Source: Amoebophrya sp. A120 (Eukaryota > Sar > Dinophyceae > Syndiniales > Amoebophryaceae). From it: 64,000 bases of DNA. The DNA is taken from the NCBI GenBank assembly GCA_905178155.1, contig CAJINV010000024.1:414715-478714 (forward strand). The letters are read 5' to 3'. Shown here one piece after another: positions 53,858-62,581 of the stretch (position 1 is the stretch's first letter; every line of letters starts with the position of its first letter). Made by a program: the position numbers and the translations under genes. A model generated the notes under the pieces. It was not told the DNA's origin, searched no databases, and was given only the letters and a program-made list of their open reading frames with translations.

Positions 53858-56631
53858 ATGAACAACATGGCGAGCAGCTCTCCGCTGGAGATCCGCAACT
53901 TAAGCGGGAAATCCTGCACCATTACCGTGGATACGGCCAAGGTGAAGAAGGTTGCGGATTTGTGTAGCTGGAGCGTCATTGAGAAGCTGTTTGACGAAGA
54001 CCAGTATGAATTGCAACAGTATCGGGCTAGTAGTACTTGAATTTACGAATAACGACTTGCTCAGCATTACAAATGAGTTTTGTCATGCTATTGCAAAGGA
54101 AAGATATTATTCCACATGCATGGCTGCAATTGGTACCACTACGAATACGATACTTTTGCAAAGCATAGCCAGCTTCTGCCGCCCCTGCATCGAATCAAAT
54201 GGTTCGTCTGCGCCAACTATGGATTGCAAATTATATGTCTGGATTGAGAATACGCGTGATGAAAAAATTTGTGGTAGTGAGTATCGTGTAGACAAAAACT
54301 TGTCTTGCATTCCAGACCAACTTGTCATGCTCTTTTTATATTTTTCCAGGCCACCTTTTGTTACTTAGCCGAAAAAATGCATGACAAATTTTTTTAGCCA
54401 CTGTTCCGGAGACCCAGACATATTTTTTACCATGGATACCACCGCAACTACGACCGTTCCAGGAAGCAAAGCGAGCAAGGACTCTGCCGCAAGCGAAGGC
54501 GACGCGGAACGACCGCACGGGGACCGTAAGAAGGAGGAATACTGTATCGGCGAGGAAGAGCCTTTTCCTGACTTTGATCATTACTCCCCAAACAGTCACG
54601 ACGCCGGTCGTGGGTCTTCCGGTATCTAATGTAAAAATGTCTGGGTCATCTGGAAGATTGCAACTCGTCATGCTAACTCTGCAGCATGCAAAAATCTGTG
54701 TTACATGATTACCAAAAGTGATCCAGTTTTGACCAAGTCGGGAGGGAGTTTCTCATGCAGGATAGGCATGAGAAAGGTCTCGCAGAAACAGAATCTGTCA
54801 TGCTAGGTCCTGCATTCCAAACCTCATGGGTCATGGAAAAGCAGCATGACAAGTCGCGCATTCTTCGAGACCCAGACTACATTCTTGCATTTGATATCCT
54901 GTCTGTCGGAACGATCCAGAAGCAGATCACCGCGGCGGGAGCAGCAGGATGAACCGCAGCTGCGGGTCGCGGAGAAGGATGAGGACGTGATCTTCGGTGA
55001 CGACGAGAATCCGATTTTCTACCAGTTTGCGGTGGTTCCGGAGGAATTTTCGCACACCTGGGAGAGCTGGGCGACGGATTGGTATTGGCGGTGGCCGGAG
55101 AGGGCGAAATCCAAAAGGCCGTGGGCCGACTTCCGGAGTTCCTGGCAGTTATTTGTCGAGCTCGTGATCATCGGCCATGAGGACTACCGCGAAAGCTGGT
55201 GGAAGTTGCACGAACTGCGATCCTTTATCTACGACCAGACCTGGCTTGCGATGATCGATGATGGACCAGAGGCGGAGCAGATTCTAGCCAACTGCCTCTT
55301 TCCGGTCGGAACCTTCCCCCCGCGGGCGCATGTGTTCGGGGACACTCAACAGCTCTTCATGGGCCTTCCGCCTAAACTCTGCTTCGAGTTGCTCGACCTG
55401 CCCCTTAGCGAGTGGCGCAAGCACGCGCGGGCGTCTGGTGGAAAGGCGTTTACGGACGAACACCGGCTGGAGCTGGCGACACGGGCGGTGCAGTACAGAT
55501 TCACGCGGGATGCGGACTGGTTCATCGATAGTACTCCTGCGACGAGCATGTCGTGTACTCTCTGCACGAAAATGTTTCGACGGGCGTTGCAGATAGCTCC
55601 ACCCAGCCCGGCATCCGTCGTAGGAATGCTGGAGGAATTCCAATCCGGCAGCAGGCGCCTCGTGAGCTTTCCACGACTCGAGACACCACCAGGCATGTCG
55701 GAATGCGTCAGCTCTTTGCTGTCATTGTTCGGCACGCGCGGGGAGGTGCGACACTTCTGTGACCAGGTGGTCGAGAGCGTGTGCGGGGTCGCTGCCATAG
55801 CTGACCGGTGGCGCAAACAAGCCGCCCAAAGACTGCAGCAGCGAGTTCTAGGCGCTCCGCGCAGCAGGTGTCCAAGTTTCCACCTGTTTGACCGGTTGCG
55901 CGAACAAGTGGAGCTCTTTCTTCTCCCCTCCGGAACGTGGAGGTACCACAGCGGCTAAGCAGAGCAAATGCGGCTGGGCTGGGAAGGTTGAAATTTGATG
56001 TCAGAACTGAGTTGGAAATCAGTACAGATATAAGTGCAAAATTATCAGTAGCGCATGAGTACAAAAAGATTTGAATTCCTGCTTCTTGTTGTGGATGCAA
56101 CAACTCGACACCCGGTCATCATGTGGAATACGCAACACAAAGCGCTCCAATACTTTTCCTGCATGGCAACGTATGGCAGGGGGCGTAAGCCCACCAAGAA
56201 ATCCTCGCACTAGAATATAACTACAACCTTCATCCAAAGAACCTCTGTCCGTATTTGCAATGCATAGCAGCAGGACACGAGTCAACCAATCACTGAAGTG
56301 GCTGCAGATGCTGAAGAACGAATGCAACAAGATGCACATCGATCACGGGCTGGACGAGGCCATCAAAGATCTCGACCGGCTTTGTTCTCGTCTGGATTTT
56401 TCTGAAGCAGGTGGCTCGTTGCGGCACAACACTAGCGGCCTGCAAGTTTTCGAGGACCTCGGGCTCGCAACCCAGTTCCGCGACGCGATGAAAGAGTCGG
56501 GAGTCAAGACTTACACCGAGGAACATCCTCTCTCGGGCAACAAGCAGAAACGAATTCCGTTCACCTGGGACAACGTCTTGGGCTCGCTGCGCGGTGTGGC
56601 GGACGTGCCAAATATGAAAGGCTTCTGGTGA
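53858..56631 (+). CDS. Lineage-specific family protein, paralog 3 (unknown function)
   Basis: Exons 53858-54004, 54173-54217, 54444-54622, 54902-55954 and 56272-56631. Same domain order as paralog 2: DLCSWSVIEKLFDEDQ, LLPPLHRIKWFVCAN, RS-like SERSRSRSPRREQQ, Trp-rich ESWWKLHELRSFIYDQTW, family signature LDLPLSEWRKHARASGGKAF, HFCDQVVESVCGVAAIADRW, then the last exon ending NMKGFW. About 595 residues. It differs from paralog 2 by one introner gained (54623) and one absent (site 55236), so exon structure differs while the protein stays collinear. Compared with paralog 1 it has two extra introners near the 5' end. No known family; probably recent tandem duplicates. Confidence 0.72.
54005..54167. 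mobile_element. Introner subfamily Ib, orthologous to the 50193 insertion
   Basis: 5' TATGAATTGCAACAGTATCG; 3' CGATACTTTTGCAAAGCATA. Flanks ACCAG and GCCAG as in paralog 2, so the insertion predates that duplication. Confidence 0.85.
54218..54438. mobile_element. Introner, orthologous to the 50407 insertion
   Basis: 5' TATGGATTGCAAATTATATG; 3' as in the 50407 element. Flanks CCAAC and CCACC. Confidence 0.8.
54623..54896. mobile_element. Introner, family I; paralog 2 has the empty site
   Basis: 5' TATCTAATGTAAAAATGTCT; 3' ACATTCTTGCATTTGATA. Flanks TCCGG and TCCTG. Paralog 2 reads straight through at 50808-50826 (GGGTCTTTCTGCCTGTCGG). Confidence 0.93.
55955..56266. mobile_element. Introner before the last exon, paralog 3
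   Basis: 5' TAAGCAGAGCAAATGCGG; 3' CGTATTTGCAATGCATA. Flanks GCGGC and GCAGC, one mismatch. Confidence 0.78.
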
Positions 56632-57512
56632 GCAAAAGTCAAATGCTGCTAGCGAGACAAGCTGGTAGATATGATAAGGAAGCTTTTTGTTTCAGCTTAT
56701 AACCCGTCTTGCGGCGCATGAGGCTGTTTTTGACACAGACGGCCGTGCCGCTGCGGCTAATGATCTAGAGCTGCTGGTGGTCAACAGGACGAGTTTAGCC
56801 GTTGGATAGGTCGAGTTTGATGTTGCTTGCCTCGGATTTGATGTTCTGCACATCGCTGTCTGGGTTGACTCAAAAAGTATCGGTTTTATTTTCTTCGTGT
56901 GCTTCACTTTAAGTTTAATCAAGTGAGAGACTTCATCTGCAAATCGCTTTCGTCACAAACCGGTCGCACTCGTCTTTGCAAATCGCAGCCAATAACTTCA
57001 ACTGAATTCCAGCCTATCTGATTATAAAATGTTACAAATCGACACAAATTGCAAATGGTGTATCAAGTATTTCTCATGTTTTTCTAACTGTGTGACGTTG
57101 ATGTGAGAGTCGAGCTTCATTTGTTTCGTCAAAATTCGTATATATTCGTTTTCCACGAGTGGTCAAAACGGCCTTTATACCTCAAATCGCTTCTGGTTCT
57201 GTCGTGTTTTTTCTATGCCGAATGATGAAGTTTACCAATCAAGAAAGGACTACTGCAGGTTTTTTTGCGCGAATTTGTTTGCCACTGCCTAGAACTTGAA
57301 ACAGCCACCCAGGTCACCACCCTCTTATACACGGATAGTCTGCTAGATTGAGTTCATCTCTTTTCCTCAAAGAATACGGCAAAAAGGAACTGCATTGCTT
57401 TGAAAATATTTTGTTAAGCGATCGCATCATCTTCCTAAAGTAACTTTCGCTACCTTTTTATTTTCCTCTCTTGCTACAGGCTTTGTAATCTCGAATCGAA
57501 CCGCAACCGATT
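56632..57512 (+). repeat. Duplicated 3' flank, copy 4
   Basis: Matches 23516-24439, including the stretch just before the next gene's ATG, so copies 1 and 4 share the same downstream neighbour. Confidence 0.78.
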
Positions 57513-60500
57513 ATGTCGTTGTTTTCGGACTGCCTTTATCCACTGCAAAAATGTCTGGGTCTGGAAGATTGGAGCTTGTGATACTGTCTGCGGATTCAGA
57601 TTCTACAAATATCTGTGTTGGATGAACAGCAAGAAGAGACCAGTTCTTGGCACGCGGAAGTGCGTTTCTCATGCGTGATCAGCATCAAGAAGCTCTCAAA
57701 AAAGCTGTGATGCTAGGAGCTGCGTCACTGATCTCATGGGTTATGCAAAATGTGCATGACAAACCCCGTCTCTTCCAGACCCAGACATATTTGCATTTGA
57801 TAGCCTTAAGGCGCTCCAGCGCGGGAATGAGGAGGACCTGCTGGTCGAGGAGATTGGCGAACAGGAAAACACCGGTAAAAAGAAGTATGGGAGTGTCAGA
57901 GCCGAAAGCGACAAAATCGAAACACTTGCGACGCACAAAATCGACGCCAGTGAAGCCCAGAGCTTCTCTTGCAGTCGGCGCATGACAAATTTTCCCCGGC
58001 CTGGAAGCGAATCTGTCATGCAGTTTAGGGCAATAGAGCCAGCTGCTCTCTGTCATGTTAGTCAGCAGCCCAACACTTACCCCTTACCAGGACTACAATC
58101 CGCCCTGCTTGCATCCCCTGCACCAGAGTCGCTTTTTGCGTGGCATTTTGTGCATTACAGATTATTTCGATTTTGTCGATTTCGATCCTGACATTCCCAT
58201 AAGAAGGGAACGGAATATCCCAATGGGGGATCCAGCAAGGACACGTGCGTCCCCTTCTCGCTTATCCAGTGCAAATATGTATGGGTCTGGAGCAATACAA
58301 GACATGCAAAATAAATGCTGGCGCTGGACCCACATACGACCCCCAAACCTTGTAATGCGTGTTGTGGAATATTTTCAAGTAGCAATGTTTCTGTGTCATG
58401 TTGCAAAAACGCAGTCTCTCATGCGTGTAAAAACCACAGAACCATCTAAAAACCTGTCATGCTTCTTGGCTGCGTAAGTACTACCCGTAGTCATTTTGTC
58501 ATAATGATGCATGTATTGGCATGATAAGTTAAAGTTGCCAGAACCAGACATATTTGCCTCGGATATCGTCGTTAGACGACGAGGAGGATCAACTGCGCTT
58601 GATCAAGCAGCCGGCGAACACGGACTTTCCACAGGGGTGGGGACCGGTGGTGTACCTTGTGTAAAAACGTCCCCACCTCCTCCTGACAGTGAACTTTTTG
58701 ACACGAGAAGCCCAAAAGTTCTGGGAGTCACGCATGACAAGCTCCTCCGTTGTTCAGCGGTTTAGTGTAGCAGGTACTAGCCGTGGAGTTTTAATACCAA
58801 AGCATCTGTATTGAGTAATATTCTGTGTACACCAGCATAATATATTACATGTGCCACAAAACGACTAGAAACGCCTCCCATCGGCATGCGCATAATTACA
58901 AGTGTTTCCGTACTAGAAGCAACTCTGCATCATGACCGTGCGGGGGAGGAGGTGGGGGCGTGTTTACGCAGGATACGGCGCTGTCCAATTTTTGCTTTCA
59001 GCTGATCAAACATGTGGTCTCCGACGGAGCGGCTATCCCATGCAAATATGTCTGGGGCCTGGAGGAAGCAGGAACGTGCCATGCGGTTTTTTGCATCTTC
59101 AGATAAAATTGTTTTGCATGCTTTTTGCACGCAGAGCATGACAGATCACCTCTACTCCAGGCGACGAGATCCTTTGTGACCTTGGGATACAAAATGAATC
59201 GGGCGTCTTTAATATTAGCTGATTTTTACGCAACACAGATTTTTGCCTATCCCAGAATTATCCGCATTGCAGCTGTGCATCCTTCCAGGCGTCCAGGGAT
59301 ATTTGCAATGCATAACCGCGTTTAATACAATCCCGTGTCTATCGCAAGAAAAAACTGATTCACTGTGAACTTGTGATGCAGAAAATGGAACACAGAACTC
59401 TTTGGCTTGCTACACCTGCAAGGCATGGGATTTTCAAGCGTGCTTTCCCTTGGGAAGCGCGCATGACAAATTTTCAGTGTCATGTGTAGCAAACTTGTGA
59501 TGCAGATCCTGCAAAGTCATTACAGTGAAACAGTTTTTTCCTACGATAGTGTCAAGTGCTGCTGCAGTACGAGCCCATCGGCAATGGCCACGAAATATCA
59601 AATGCAAAAATGTCTGGGTCTGGGAGATTCTGAAACTTGTCATGCACGTTTTACATAGGCCATGATGTCTGTGGTGCTTGCCGTAGCATCACAGATTTTT
59701 CGAGGGGTTCTTGATGCCTATTTTGCATGACAAATACCGTATCCGCGTAGGAAAAATTACACTCACTTTGCTGCTCATGCAATACAATTTTTTTTGGAAT
59801 CCACATGCAGCATCACAAGTTGCATTCTTCCAGACCCAGACATTTTTGCATTTGATACGACGCCCCCTGCCTCAACTACGTCGCGTCTCGTATCATTTGT
59901 AAAAACGTCCCCCCTCCAGAGTTGTCATGCAGATTTGCAATGACAGCAGCATTTGTAATGCGCATCGACAGGAGAGGCATTTGCATTTCTCGTCATGATG
60001 TTTTCGCATTTGTAATGCTGTAAACAGGATCATAACCAGATGGATTTCTGATGCTGCTGGCCTTGCCAACCTTCACTACTCTACGGACTGCAAGTTGTGA
60101 TGCGTATCCCTGAAAAGTTTGTTCTAGGTATGTGCTGCAAGGTCCCCATCTTGACTCGGGGGAGGGGATGTGTTTACTCAGGATATGCCCGGACCTGCCG
60201 TACGCGACCGACGAATGGATCTCCACCGCGTGGCTGCTGCTGCCTATCCTCTGCAAACACGTCGAGGGCTGGAAGAGAAGGAGCGCAGCAAGATTTGTCA
60301 TGCATATAGTCGCAGAGGACGTCGACGCGCATACTCTGGTGGAAATCACACAGTGACAGCGCAAGTCTTTCGGCACTTCCTCCTGCCTATCCCGCACGGG
60401 AAACCCGGTTGGTATCAAATGTAAAAATGTCTGGGTCAGGAAGAATCCAACTTGTCATGCTGATTTTCGATGCTAAAAAAATCTGTATTGCATGAGCAGC

Positions 60501-62581
60501 AAAGAGAGTCCAAATTTTACTACACGGAAAGAGCATTTGTCATGCGGAATAGCCATCAGGAAGCCCTCACGAAATCTGTGATGCTAGGGCATGCATCACA
60601 GACATCAGGAGTCATGCAAAATGTGCATGACAAACCTGGCAATCTTCCAGACCCAGACATTTTTACAGTTGATAGTTGGTGGACACGGCCCACGCGTGCC
60701 CACCGCCGACGAAGGCCCGGGAGGACACCGTGAGGACGATCAGGTAGAGAGTACTAATCAATGGCTCAACACGCATGAAGTTAGTAACTAGGGAGCAAGT
60801 AGATGATGAACAAGTGCTGTCAGCTCTTGGTGTCGTGCATGCAACGGCACAACTTTTTTTGTGATCGGCACTTGGCCAGACAAGCTGCATCCTTCCCGAC
60901 ATCCAGAGTCGTGGACGATATTTGCAATGCATACTAGTGAAAACGCTCATCGCGGAGCTCGCGAAGCTGGATCCCAATATCAACCGCAAATATGTAGTCT
61001 GGGCCTGGAAAGTAGAATGTGGGATACTAAACAGCGAATGAGTCAGATGCATGGACTACTCATACTCTTGAGTGCAACTTATCATGACATCAAGTCTTTT
61101 GGACGTTCTTTCACACGTAGCGCACACCAGAAACTGTGACTGTTTTACATGACAAAGAGATGAGGAATGATTGATTTGTCCGGCATGAAAACCAGATCCT
61201 ACAGGAACTTCTATTTCATCGTTATTAAGTACAACATTTTTACGCTCCACTACTTTACTTATAATTTCCCGAGCACCCAGACACGAGTGCAATGCATACC
61301 GGAAAACGAGGCGAAGTTGCGTGGTATGAATTGCAAATATGTTTCTTTGGGTCTGGAAGATGATTTCATAACTTGTCATGCAGGTTTCCACGAGGTCTGG
61401 ATCTGGAATGTAGGACCACCCAGCATGACAGATTTTGCGGGAGTTCGATCATGCCTCTCCTGTGTGAAAAACTCCCTCTCCTCTTTGTCAAAGGTCAACA
61501 ACTTGTGGTAATGATGGATTTTTGCACAATCCAGACTGAGCATGACAGACTTTGCACTTTTCCAGACCCAGACATGATCATATTTGCAATGGCATATTAG
61601 GCCTCCGGGGTGCGTTCGACGAGTGGATTGGGCAGGTCGATTCCTTTATCCCACAGAAAAGCGAACAACCCATCGCAGAAAAAGAAATTGAATTTGTAAT
61701 GCTGTCTTCGTCGCACAAAAAACTTTGCTTTGGTCGCTCAGCATGACAAACTTTTTCAGTAGCACCTTCCTAGGCACTAGAATAACATTGCAAACTGCGT
61801 GAAGCATGACAGAAGATGGCTCTCATCTCAATCGGTTTCCACGGTACAACAGACTCTGTTGTTCTATGAAAACCGCTATCAAATGCAAATATGTTGTCTG
61901 GGTCTGGAACAAAGCAACTTGTTGTGCTAAATCTGAATCATGTAAAGAATCTGTGTTGCATGGTTACCAAACGCTGTCCACTTTTGAATCGAGAGGCAGT
62001 TGCTCACGCAGGATAAGCATGATAGAACTCCAACTCCCACAGAATCTGTCATGCTATGTCCTACATACCAGACCTCGGGGGTCATGGAAAACCTGCATGA
62101 CAGGTCTGGCACGCTTCCAGACCCAGACATATTTGCAATGCATAAACGCAACACGAGGACCACAGAATTATTTGCTTCTGGTATGTTTGTGCTTTTTTGT
62201 AGAATAACGGCGTACGGTGGGCGCAAGCAGCTGCAGACCCTGCTGGAAAAAACCATCTATCCACTGCAAATATGTTGTACTCTCGGTCTGGGAGAGTTCT
62301 TGCACCTTGTGATGTAAATTCTGAACCGCACGCTCAAAAATTTGTGTTGCATGAGCGCCACAAGCTGCGCATTTGTTGCTACGCAAGTACGGATTTTCAT
62401 CTCATGCGGGATGGGCATCAAGCCGCACGCGCAAAACCTGTGATGCTATAAATGCTTTTGCGCGTACTAGAAACCATTTATGTGATCCAAAATATACATG
62501 ACGAACAAGTGCATTGTACCAGAGGACCCAAACGTATTTGCACTCGATACCAAGTCGGCGGTGAAGCGCTCCAACCCCTAA
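57513..62581 (+). CDS. Hypothetical protein with ~14 introners, many micro-exons
   Basis: Begins MSLFSDC, joined over the 57537 introner to LKALQRGNEED and a Lys/Glu-rich segment. After an unresolved intron (about 57975-58150) it continues DFVDFDPDIPIRRERN. Later exons: ~58570-58652, 58981-59033, 59320-59339, 59554-59595, 59863-59890, 60191-60244, 60339-60412, 60680-60743, 60940-60977, 61304-61324, 61602-~61690, ~61840-61876, 62150-62257 and 62555-62581 (stop TAA). With one 5-mer removed per element the frame is kept, giving segments such as LSNFCFQLIKHVVSDGAAFN, KTLIAELAKLDPKNEAKLRG, GAFDEWIGQVDSFIPQKS and QLQTLLEKTISAVKRSNP. No domain recognised. The 58.57, 60.33, 60.74 and 61.7-61.84 junctions are the weakest; two adjacent genes cannot be excluded. 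Confidence 0.55.
57537..57802. mobile_element. Introner, family I, perfect target repeat GCCTT
   Basis: 5' TATCCACTGCAAAAATGTCT; 3' GACATATTTGCATTTGATA. GCCTT both sides (57532-57536, 57803-57807). Partner of the 24464 copy. Confidence 0.92.
58263..58565. mobile_element. Introner, family I
   Basis: 5' TATCCAGTGCAAATATGTAT; 3' CAGACATATTTGCCTCGGATA. Flanks TCGCT and TCGTC. Frame restoration needs a one-base shift. Confidence 0.65.
58653..58975. mobile_element. Introner, family III
   Basis: 5' TACCTTGTGTAAAAACGTCC; 3' GGGCGTGTTTACGCAGGATA. Flanks TGGTG and CGGCG. Confidence 0.75.
59034..59314. mobile_element. Introner, family I
   Basis: 5' TATCCCATGCAAATATGTCT; 3' CAGGGATATTTGCAATGCATA read as CAGGGATATTTG, CAATGCATA. 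Flanks GCGGC and ACCGC. Frame restored as SDGAAFNTIPC. Confidence 0.78.
59340..59548. mobile_element. Introner, family V, perfect target repeat GTGTC
   Basis: 5' TATCGCAAGAAAAAACTG; 3' CAGTTTTTTCCTACGATA. GTGTC both sides (59335-59339, 59549-59553). The TIR is unrelated to families I-IV but the element contains GTGATGC motifs. Confidence 0.9.
59596..59857. mobile_element. Introner, family I
   Basis: 5' TATCAAATGCAAAAATGTCT; 3' AGACATTTTTGCATTTGATA, a near-perfect match. Flanks CGAAA and CGACG. Confidence 0.85.
59891..60185. mobile_element. Introner, family III
   Basis: 5' TATCATTTGTAAAAACGTCC; 3' GGATGTGTTTACTCAGGATA. Flanks TCTCG and TGCCC. Frame restored as YVASRDLPYATDEW. Confidence 0.78.
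60245..60333. mobile_element. Possible shortened introner (89 bp)
   Basis: 5' TATCCTCTGCAAACACGTCG with GGCTGGAAG; 3' GTCGACGCGCATA. It has TTTGTCATGC but not the right-hand partner motif. Removing it with 5 bp gives an open frame into the next exon; reading through it is open only until a stop at 60354. Confidence 0.4.
60413..60674. mobile_element. Introner, family I, perfect target repeat GTTGG
   Basis: 5' TATCAAATGTAAAAATGTCT; 3' AGACATTTTTACAGTTGATA. GTTGG both sides (60408-60412, 60675-60679). Confidence 0.92.
60744..60934. mobile_element. Introner-like intron with family I 3' end
   Basis: The 3' end GATATTTGCAATGCATA is clear. The 5' end is GTAGAGAG, which looks like an ordinary donor. 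Joining gives TIRKTLIAELAKLD in frame. Confidence 0.5.
60978..61298. mobile_element. Introner, family I
   Basis: 5' TATCAACCGCAAATATGTAG with GGGCCTGG; 3' CACCCAGACACGAG, TGCAATGCATA. Flanks CCCAA and CCGGA. Confidence 0.75.
61325..61596. mobile_element. Introner, family I
   Basis: 5' TATGAATTGCAAATATGT with GGGTCTGGAAG; 3' CAGACATGATCATATTTG, CAATGGCATA. Flanks CGTGG and TTAGG. A 21-nt exon precedes it. Confidence 0.78.
61877..62144. mobile_element. Introner, family I
   Basis: 5' TATCAAATGCAAATATGTTG; 3' GACATATTTGCAATGCATA. Flanks ACCGC and AACGC, one mismatch. Frame restored as LLFYENRNTRTTELF. Confidence 0.85.
62258..62549. mobile_element. Introner, family I, before the last codons
   Basis: 5' TATCCACTGCAAATATGTTG; 3' AAACGTATTTGCACTCGATA. 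Flanks CCATC and CCAAG. Leaves a 27-nt terminal exon ending in TAA. Confidence 0.75.

Noticed and set aside
62182-62203. 22-nt GTATGT...TTTTTTGTAG stretch resembling a tiny intron
   Set aside because: Reading through is open and continues to the gene's end, while removal creates an immediate TAA.
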